From: a bacterium
GTDB taxonomy: Bacteria; Patescibacteria; Dojkabacteria; JAKAPS01; JAJZLI01
NCBI GenBank assembly: GCA_021809565.1
Contig: JAJZKG010000023.1
Span: 1-7,614 of the forward strand
DNA length: 7,614 nucleotides
Direction: 5' to 3'
Under the pieces are notes generated by a model. It saw nothing but the letters and a program-made list of their open reading frames with translations. It searched no databases and was not told the origin of the DNA. The position numbers were made by a program, and so were the translations under genes. How positions within the stretch are numbered: position 1 is the first letter of the stretch; the number at the start of each line of letters is the position of its first letter. Of this stretch, positions 1 to 4,111 are shown piece by piece.

Positions 1-33
1 GGCAACAATAGAATCATATTGCAAATTATGTGA
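1..33 (+). CDS. C-terminal end of an upstream gene (partial)
   Basis: Frame 1 reads ten sense codons (GNNRIILQIM) and then a TGA stop at 31-33. The next gene starts with GTG at 30-32, so the two share the 4-nt string GTGA, a common arrangement of translationally coupled genes in compact archaeal operons. The visible part is too short to say anything about function. The case for a real gene end rests only on the overlap, and it could be coincidence. Confidence 0.4.
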   Translation, partial: GNNRIILQIM

Positions 34-650
34 CTAAAATCTCAATATACCTTTTTAAATTTCCGTCTTTATTCGCATTAAGTAGAAATATAAATAATAT
101 TGATGAATTGAAAATAACAGATGAGAATAATAAAAAAAATATCACAATCCAAATAGAAAAGCAAGATGTTGAACGTGCATACGAAAAAATATTAAGGCAT
201 ATTGAGAACTTTAAAAAGGTTCTTGCTAAATGGAATTTAGATAAAAACAAGAAATCTGTCCCAGTTATGGATTTTACAGGTATATATGATTCTATTGTTG
301 CCAATATACAGAACTCTAAAGGACAAATGATGAGAAGGGATAATATTGCAGTAGCTATTGGAATGCTTAATAATAATTCACCAACTCAAGAAGGTCATTT
401 AAAATTACAACAAAAAGACATAAATATTTTTAATGAGGCTGAATCTTTAGGCAAAATAAGGAAATTAACAAACGATGAATTAAAACAAATACCTACAGAA
501 TTATTTCAAAAAATTGATGTTTCTATATTGGATAAAAACAAAGAACGACTAAAAAATCCTCCAACTATATATGTTTTGCCAGATTTTAATGTAGAGAAAT
601 TTATAAAAACAATGAGTGATAGCTATAAAGAAATAGTCATGAAAAAATAG
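30..650 (+). CDS. Hypothetical soluble protein, 206 aa
   Basis: I do not recognise this protein. It starts with GTG, the first usable start after an in-frame TAG at 9-11, and overlaps the preceding stop by 4 nt, which supports this start. No clear ribosome binding site is visible, as expected for a coupled gene. It has no signal peptide or membrane segment. Residues about 35-75 are rich in Lys and Glu and look helical, possibly a coiled coil (IEKQDVERAYEKILRHIENF). Residues about 90-130 contain a mixed polar stretch (GQMMRRDNIAVAIGMLNNN). The C-terminal part has a short hydrophobic strand (PTIYVLPDF) and a basic end. No catalytic motif or helix-turn-helix is obvious. It ends directly before the AATCCG/CGGATT array, so a replication-initiation, partition or regulatory role on that array is possible, but this is inference from position only. 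Confidence 0.8.
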   Translation: MTKISIYLFKFPSLFALSRNINNIDELKITDENNKKNITIQIEKQDVERAYEKILRHIENFKKVLAKWNLDKNKKSVPVMDFTGIYDSIVANIQNSKGQMMRRDNIAVAIGMLNNNSPTQEGHLKLQQKDINIFNEAESLGKIRKLTNDELKQIPTELFQKIDVSILDKNKERLKNPPTIYVLPDFNVEKFIKTMSDSYKEIVMKK

Positions 651-654
651 CCTG

Positions 655-895
655 TTTTAATCCGTTTAATCCGTTTTTTTTAAAAAATAAACGGATTAAA
701 CACCGTCGTCAAATGTTATAAAAAATGGTAATCTTTTAATCTTTTTTATAAATAAAACGGATTAAAATTAATATTAATCCGTTTATTTGGGTTAAGAGGA
801 TTAAACGGATTAGGTTTTTAACCAGTTTGACGAGGGTTTAATCCGTTTTAAAATCCAAAAAAGAGGATTAAACGGATTAAACGAATGACGTCGGT
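655..895. repeat. Iteron-like array of AATCCG/CGGATT motifs with TGACG-type motifs
   Basis: The core AATCCG occurs at 659, 668, 776 and 840 and its complement CGGATT at 692, 758, 806 and 873, all embedded in longer TTAATCCGTTT or AAACGGATTAA units. Some copies are in tandem at a 9-bp period (657-676, 798-812, 865-882). Others form inverted pairs: 13-bp arms at 664-676 and 689-701, 11-bp arms at 755-765 and 774-784, and 13-bp arms at 836-848 and 870-882. A 19-bp string, AAGAGGATTAAACGGATTA, is repeated exactly at 794-812 and 861-879. A second motif near TGACGACGGT lies beside it at 702-711 (minus strand), 828-837 and 886-895. No open reading frame of note crosses the region. Such clusters are typical of replication-origin iterons, centromere-like partition sites or multi-operator control regions, and the sequence alone does not choose between them. 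Confidence 0.85.
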
Positions 896-946
896 ATGAA
901 GATATAAAAACAATAAAAAATAGGCTCTGTTAGGTATTAATTAGAG

Positions 947-968
947 TATAGGGGATATATCGCCTATA
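947..968. promoter_or_regulatory. 22-bp near-perfect palindrome touching a TATA-like box
   Basis: The half TATAGGGGATA (947-957) faces TATCGCCTATA (958-968), and 10 of 11 pairs match (only 953/962 fail). A TATA-like string TATAAA at 965-970 overlaps its right end. A dimeric regulator bound here would block TBP/TFB access, so an operator for the downstream 173-aa gene is the simplest reading. The transcription start is not known, and a transcribed hairpin is an alternative. Confidence 0.45.
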
Positions 969-993
969 AAGTTAATTAGAGAATTCAATTATA

Positions 994-1018
994 ATTTGTA
1001 TTCTTTTGAAATACAAAT
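994..1018. other. Small inverted repeat / hairpin in the leader
   Basis: ATTTGTATT (994-1002) and AATACAAAT (1010-1018) form a perfect 9-bp stem with a 7-nt loop. If transcription starts near the TATA-like box at 965-970, this hairpin would lie close to the transcript's 5' end. It is A/U-rich and not followed by a T-run, so it does not look like a terminator. Its role is unknown. Confidence 0.35.
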
Positions 1019-1088
1019 GATGAGGAGAAATGTTCTGACTGTAATAATCGCATATTAGCGTAAGCACATAATATATTGAAGTGATAAA

Positions 1089-1610
1089 ATGGAATTTGAC
1101 AACCACAACGGTGAAATGTATAGAGGAATACCATACCTTGAAGAAATTTCAGGACTTGTATATACTGATTCTAAAAACAACAAGGTATTTGATTATAGTA
1201 GAAGGATAAAACCAGAAGAATTAAACAAAACATGGATTCAAATAGCTGGAAAAGCATATGTTCGTTCATTTGATAAAAGCAAGGCATTAGTTTATTGCAT
1301 TGCTTTTAGTGTGTATAATGAAGATAAAACAAAAATAATAATAAAAAGAGGACATCTTTATAACACTAATTTACTTGACCCTATTCAACAATATCCTAAG
1401 AAGACACTTTTTTATCTTGAATTAAAACCCACTAAATGGTCATTGTTTCCTATTAAAACTACTAATATTGGAGATAAAAAACCACGTCCTTTTAGAAAAA
1501 TATACGATGAAGTAAATGAAATGATGAATGAAGAGCCTGCTACAATTAATACAGATAAAGAAAAGGAAGATACGGAATACTATAAAGAAAGGGCTGAGGC
1601 AGGTGTATAA
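1089..1610 (+). CDS. Hypothetical soluble protein, 173 aa
   Basis: I do not recognise this protein. The ATG at 1089 is preceded three bases away by GTGAT (1081-1085), which matches the archaeal anti-Shine-Dalgarno sequence and supports the start. There is no signal peptide or membrane segment. The central part (residues about 45-125) alternates hydrophobic and polar residues and looks beta-rich (KALVYCIAFSVYNEDKTKII, then TLFYLELKPTKWSLFPI). The last 40 residues are strongly charged and probably a flexible or helical tail (EVNEMMNEEPATINTDKEKE). There is a single Cys and no metal-binding or nucleotide-binding motif. The long leader with a palindrome near a TATA-like box suggests it is separately regulated. 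A regulator or nucleic-acid-binding protein encoded by a mobile element would fit the setting, but nothing in the sequence proves it. Confidence 0.8.
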   Translation: MEFDNHNGEMYRGIPYLEEISGLVYTDSKNNKVFDYSRRIKPEELNKTWIQIAGKAYVRSFDKSKALVYCIAFSVYNEDKTKIIIKRGHLYNTNLLDPIQQYPKKTLFYLELKPTKWSLFPIKTTNIGDKKPRPFRKIYDEVNEMMNEEPATINTDKEKEDTEYYKERAEAGV

Positions 1611-1715
1611 TAACACTATTATGAATTTAGCTCAATGATTTTTGTAATATAGTTTTAGGAAATTACTTTTGTAAGATTGACAGCTTGTGAGATTTTTATA
1701 CTCATAGTTGATATC

Positions 1716-2000
1716 GTGCAAATAGTAAGGCTTTCGGAAATAGAAAATAAAAAAATAAGAATTATAAGAATTGTTAAAGATGTAGAAATATTTGGTAGTA
1801 TATCTGACCTCTATATCTTCATAGAAAATGGAGTTGAGAAGGGATTTTATAGCAATTATCTCAAGCACTATCACTTTGACCTCATTGATGAAGACATCAG
1901 ACTAACAAAAACTAAAACGAAAAAAGGTTTTACTGCTTATATGTTAGCACAGGTTGGAAATTTTCACATAAATAGTTTGGATGAATATCATGGAAAATAA
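1716..2000 (+). CDS. Hypothetical small protein, about 94 aa
   Basis: I do not recognise this protein. I chose GTG at 1716 because GTTGAT four bases upstream resembles the GTGAT sites used by the genes at 1089 and 3781 at the same spacing. A TTG at 1677 in the same frame would add 13 mostly hydrophobic residues (MTACEIFILIVDI) but has no ribosome binding site. From GTG the protein begins with QIVRLSEIENKKIRIIRIV and continues through alternating strands (EIFGSISDLYIFIENG) to a basic patch (RLTKTKTKKGFTAYML). This suggests a small beta-rich soluble domain. It ends 27 bp before the TTG-started membrane protein and may be co-transcribed with it. Its function is unknown, and this is the least certain of the middle genes. 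Confidence 0.6.
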   Translation: MQIVRLSEIENKKIRIIRIVKDVEIFGSISDLYIFIENGVEKGFYSNYLKHYHFDLIDEDIRLTKTKTKKGFTAYMLAQVGNFHINSLDEYHGK

Positions 2001-2018
2001 ATCAGCTTCTTTTAATAA

Positions 2019-2023
2019 GGTGA
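2019..2023 (+). promoter_or_regulatory. Ribosome binding site GGTGA that fixes a TTG start
   Basis: GGTGA sits four bases before TTG at 2028. The same GGTGA occurs at 2384-2388, five bases before the next gene's ATG, and at 4098-4102, six bases before the giant gene's ATG. This recurrence is why the non-ATG start is accepted. Confidence 0.7.
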
Positions 2024-2027
2024 AATA

Positions 2028-2393
2028 TTGAAAACTAAAAAATTATTCTTTTATACCTATTTACATTTGGTTAGTGTAGGCATTTATTTAGGAGTAGTAT
2101 TTACTATTTCATACTTTATTTTTCCATTTATTAACGCAAATATAATATATTCAACAATATTGTTTGTTTCTTTACTTGCTTTGTGTGATTATGCAAACCA
2201 TAAATATTCAATGAGTATTCCAAGATTTATAAGGGATATAATCACTTCATACATTACTTTGTTTTTAATGTTTAATTATTTGAATTTCTCTATTAATACC
2301 TCGGTTAGTGTTGCTTTCATTGAAATTGTAGCTATATTGCCATTAGTGGTTTTGCCTACTGAAATTTTATTTAAAAAATTAAAGGTGAAGTGA
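2028..2393 (+). CDS. Small four-helix membrane protein, 121 aa
   Basis: This is a TTG-initiated gene with a good GGTGA ribosome binding site. The product is almost entirely hydrophobic, with predicted membrane segments at residues about 7-32, 38-56, 70-88 and 92-115. Short basic ends (MKTKK and FKKLKVK) put both termini on the cytoplasmic side by the positive-inside rule. Inside the membrane-facing parts lie H13, D54, E99 and E112, and a loop at about 57-70 carries HKYSMSIPRF. I do not recognise the family. Its stop codon (2391-2393) is directly followed by the ATG of the CPBP protease gene with no spacer, so the two are very probably co-translated. It may be a partner, substrate or chaperone of the protease in the cytoplasmic membrane. 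That role is inferred from gene order. Confidence 0.8.
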   Translation: MKTKKLFFYTYLHLVSVGIYLGVVFTISYFIFPFINANIIYSTILFVSLLALCDYANHKYSMSIPRFIRDIITSYITLFLMFNYLNFSINTSVSVAFIEIVAILPLVVLPTEILFKKLKVK

Positions 2394-3314
2394 ATGGAAA
2401 TTAAACGTGATGATTTATTATTAATGTTTTCCTCTATGATAGCATTATTTTTTGTTTATGAAATAGTATTTGTAAATAACATTCCAGGATATGCTGTTGT
2501 TTATCTTGCATTATATGCCTTTATTGTTTCTGTAATAGTATTAGCAAGAGTATTTAAGAAAAATGGTGTATTTGATTATAGAATCTTTGGTAAAATATCA
2601 TTATTTGAAATTCAAATATTGATAATTTCTTGTGGTTTTTTTATAATATTTCTATTTTTTTATAGAAGTATTCCAACCACTTATTCATTAATACCTTTAA
2701 GTATTTCAGATGCATATGGCAATAATATTATTTTAATATCCTTTGTTGCAGTATTACTTGCTCCTATATTTGAAGAACTTGCATTTAGAGGAACATTATC
2801 TCCTACACTTATGCGTATATTCAAAAGTGGGGTGGCTGTTAGTTTAGTGTTTTTAACATTCGGAATAATATTATTAGTTCAAGGACAAATATTACTTAGT
2901 ATTGTGTTATTTGCTATATCTATGCTATTTTTCTTTTTCAAAAAAATATCAAAGTTCATATTTGATGACCAATTACACTTTACATTAATGGTTGCTTTTT
3001 CAAGTGCATTTATTTTTGCTATGTTTCACGTATATGCATATGGTAATGTATTCAATGTTGATGCGGCATTAACAGGAGCATTTGTTTTCGGAATTATTGC
3101 TGAACTCATTGATGAACTTTTTGGTTCTACAATACCAAGTATCTTTCTGCATGTGACTTATAATGCTGTGACTGTTTCAGTATTATTCAACTCATCATAT
3201 GTTCCGTTTATTTTTGTTGCTGTTGTGTTTTTTGTAGTATATGTTTGTTTTAAACAAGGAGTTATAGACACATTGTTTGGTGTTCAAAGACGTGGTATTT
3301 TAATAGGTAGATAA
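2394..3314 (+). CDS. CPBP-family intramembrane metalloprotease (CAAX/Abi type)
   Basis: A 306-aa polytopic membrane protein with about eight or nine hydrophobic segments. It carries all the CPBP (CAAX protease and bacteriocin-processing) signatures. These are EELAFRG with E127, E128 and R132 (motif EExxxR), FAMFH with F208 and H212 (motif FxxxH), and HVTYN with H253 and N257 (motif HxxxN). In this family the glutamates and histidines form the intramembrane active site, acting on prenylated CAAX proteins in eukaryotes (Rce1) and on peptide or membrane substrates in prokaryotes, where some members give immunity to bacteriocins. The archaeal substrate cannot be read from the sequence. Motif 1 sits at the end of a membrane segment (about 112-132), as expected. 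The region at about 145-182 forms two extra hydrophobic helices between motifs 1 and 2. Translation is coupled to the gene before it (stop directly against ATG, GGTGA at 2384-2388) and to a 50-aa cysteine protein after it. The motifs are clear, and only the biological role is open. Confidence 0.93.
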   Translation: MEIKRDDLLLMFSSMIALFFVYEIVFVNNIPGYAVVYLALYAFIVSVIVLARVFKKNGVFDYRIFGKISLFEIQILIISCGFFIIFLFFYRSIPTTYSLIPLSISDAYGNNIILISFVAVLLAPIFEELAFRGTLSPTLMRIFKSGVAVSLVFLTFGIILLVQGQILLSIVLFAISMLFFFFKKISKFIFDDQLHFTLMVAFSSAFIFAMFHVYAYGNVFNVDAALTGAFVFGIIAELIDELFGSTIPSIFLHVTYNAVTVSVLFNSSYVPFIFVAVVFFVVYVCFKQGVIDTLFGVQRRGILIGR

Positions 3315-3315
3315 T

Positions 3316-3468
3316 ATGGTAAAAATAAAATTAAAGTGTGGATGTATTGTTTCTGATAGTTTATTCATCTTAGGTAAAAGATGTAAAATGAATAACTGCA
3401 TTGAATGTAGCACGTTAGTATTTCTGCATCCTTTTGGAAATAAAAGGTTAAGTGAGGTTTTGAAATGA
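3316..3468 (+). CDS. 50-aa cysteine-rich mini-protein, possible zinc-binding knuckle
   Basis: The ATG lies one base after the protease stop codon, with GGTAGAT (3306-3312) as a possible ribosome binding site. The product is short and basic (MVKIKLKCGCIVSDS at the start). It has five cysteines, C8 and C10 (CxC), C23, and C28 and C31 (CxxC), followed by H38 (FLHPFG). Two separated Cys pairs are the usual layout of a small zinc ribbon, although the first pair is CxC instead of CxxC. There is no signal peptide, so it is probably cytoplasmic, where reduced cysteines could hold a metal. It overlaps the next small gene by 4 nt (ATGA), which supports both. I do not recognise a family. A regulatory or adaptor role with the membrane protease is inference only. 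Confidence 0.65.
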   Translation: MVKIKLKCGCIVSDSLFILGKRCKMNNCIECSTLVFLHPFGNKRLSEVLK

Positions 3469-3578
3469 ATACAGCAAATATTAGTGTAATTGCAAATAAA
3501 ATAATTTCAAATATAGTTATTACTATATCAGAAATTTATTATCTGATGTTATTGATAATAGCTATAATGATAGTGTAA
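3465..3578 (+). CDS. 37-aa single-pass membrane peptide
   Basis: The ATG overlaps the stop of the cysteine mini-protein (ATGA, 3465-3468). GAGGT at 3454-3458, six bases upstream, matches the ribosome binding consensus. The product begins with a short polar part (MNTANISVIANK) and continues as a hydrophobic stretch to the end (residues about 20-37, EIYYLMLLIIAIMIV near the C-terminus), enough for one membrane helix. Small membrane peptides beside CPBP proteases can be substrates, regulators or bacteriocin-like peptides, and the sequence does not tell which. The ORF is very short, so chance is possible. The ribosome binding site, overlap and hydrophobic pattern together favour a real gene. Confidence 0.5.
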   Translation: MNTANISVIANKIISNIVITISEIYYLMLLIIAIMIV

Positions 3579-3604
3579 GTAATAAGCAAAAAAATTATAT
3601 GATA

Positions 3605-3733
3605 GTAAATTGAGCCATATTATGGTAAAATAAAATAGTGAATATCCTTCTTTCATTACCTCTACCATTTTCATCCAACACTATTGAATCCCTATGCATA
3701 GGGTGATTTTATAAACATAGTATGGCTCTTTAC
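3605..3733. other. 129-bp structured intergenic element (candidate RNA or TIR element)
   Basis: GAGCCATATTATG (3612-3624) pairs with CATAGTATGGCTC (3716-3728) over 13 bp with one G-U step. GTAAA (3605-3609) pairs with TTTAC (3729-3733) outside a 2-nt bulge, giving an 18-bp closing stem around 91 nt. Inside, AATAGTG (3634-3640) pairs with CACTATT (3679-3685) around a pyrimidine-rich loop. The perfect palindrome CCCTATGCATAGGG (3690-3703) forms a hairpin that AAT/ATT (3687-3689 with 3706-3708) can extend. Together these make a three-way-junction-like fold. A TATA-type box lies within it, so a DNA-level role is an alternative. A small element with terminal inverted repeats is another, but I see no clear target-site duplication. 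Confidence 0.5.
3708..3715 (+). promoter_or_regulatory. TATA-type promoter box for the 97-aa gene and secreted protein
   Basis: TTTATAAA is a near-ideal archaeal TATA box. With the usual spacing of about 25-27 bases, transcription would begin near 3735-3740. That leaves a leader of about 40 nt before the ATG at 3781 and places the inverted-repeat arm (3716-3728) between the box and the start site, a classic repressor position. AT-rich DNA produces such boxes by chance, so confidence is moderate. Confidence 0.45.
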
Positions 3734-3780
3734 AAATTTCACAGATTAAAAATGAACTTTAGATATTAAATGTGATAAAT

Positions 3781-4074
3781 ATGACCGAAAAAAATTATAC
3801 GAAAGTGTTTGAGTGCGACCCAAAGTATGTAAATGAATTATTTAAATTAGCAAAAAATTCAGGAATACCAGTAGATGCAATATGGAAACATCCATTTTCT
3901 AATAAAATTGAATGTAGGAATGAATATGCTTCTAAAATTTCTAATTTATTAGAAAAAGCGTCAAAAAGAATTGAATTAGGAAAAAATAAAGAAAAACAAC
4001 TTGAAAATTATTCTAAAAATAATGACAATTCCGACGATGAATCAGATGAAGAGAATGATGAATCTGGTGAATAA
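3781..4074 (+). CDS. Hypothetical 97-aa protein with acidic tail
   Basis: I do not recognise this protein. ATG 3781 is preferred over the in-frame GTG at 3772, because the GTGAT at 3772-3776 serves as a ribosome binding site four bases upstream, as at the 1089 gene. The N-terminal 65 residues look like a small folded domain (YTKVFECDPKYVNELFKLAK, then SGIPVDAIWKHPFSNKIEC), with two cysteines and a following helix (ISNLLEKASKRIELGKNKEK). The C-terminus from about residue 80 is a disordered acidic run of Asp, Glu, Ser and Asn ending in DESGE. There is no signal peptide or membrane segment. It lies 34 bp before the giant secreted protein with no terminator between them, so the two are probably co-transcribed. 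Its last three codons, GGT GAA TAA, belong to the first unit of a tandem repeat. Confidence 0.8.
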   Translation: MTEKNYTKVFECDPKYVNELFKLAKNSGIPVDAIWKHPFSNKIECRNEYASKISNLLEKASKRIELGKNKEKQLENYSKNNDNSDDESDEENDESGE

Positions 4075-4111
4075 TGATTTTGGTGAATAATGATTTTGGT
4101 GAATAATAATG
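4066..4111 (+). repeat. 16-bp tandem repeat carrying stop, ribosome binding site and start
   Basis: GGTGAATAATGATTTT stands at 4066-4081 and 4082-4097. A third, altered copy, GGTGAATAATAATG, runs from 4098 into the ATG of the secreted protein. Each unit holds GGTGA (ribosome binding site), TAA and, in the first two, an ATG. The first unit is also the end of the 97-aa gene. The ATG at 4074 opens only MILVNNDFGE before a stop, and the ATG at 4090 opens only eight codons. Confidence 0.85.

Larger units (their letters stand above)
883..1088. other. Non-coding spacer before the 173-aa gene
   Basis: No plausible gene is seen on either strand. Besides the palindrome and hairpin listed separately, it holds an exact 10-bp direct repeat TTAATTAGAG at 937-946 and 972-981, 35 bp apart and on either side of the palindrome. 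It also holds the ribosome binding site GTGAT (1081-1085) of the next gene. A GGAG at 1024-1027 is followed only by ATG TTC TGA, a two-codon frame. Confidence 0.55.

Noticed and set aside
26..304. Minus-strand frame of 92 codons
   Set aside because: It lies opposite the 206-aa gene, has a low-complexity Phe/Ile/Ser composition and no ribosome binding site, so it is a shadow.
651..701. Intrinsic terminator after the 206-aa gene
   Set aside because: The 13-bp stem with a T-run looks terminator-like, but the T-run lies inside the loop and the stem is made of the array motif, so it is explained by the repeats.
655..882. CRISPR array
   Set aside because: Units are only about 9-13 bp, face both ways and are irregularly spaced, so there is no repeat-spacer regularity.
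923..933. GGCTCTGTTAG, resembling an IS6-type terminal repeat
   Set aside because: No opposite end, no transposase and no target duplication are seen in the window.
1017..1060. C/D-box guide RNA (ATGATGA at 1017-1023, CTGA at 1035-1038, 11-nt gap)
   Set aside because: C and D' boxes with a fitting guide length are present, but no convincing C' or final D box follows, and AT-rich DNA gives such pairs by chance.
1632..1874. Minus-strand frame of 80 codons
   Set aside because: It lies opposite the 94-aa gene and is rich in Tyr, Phe and Asn as expected from the complement of AT-rich coding DNA.
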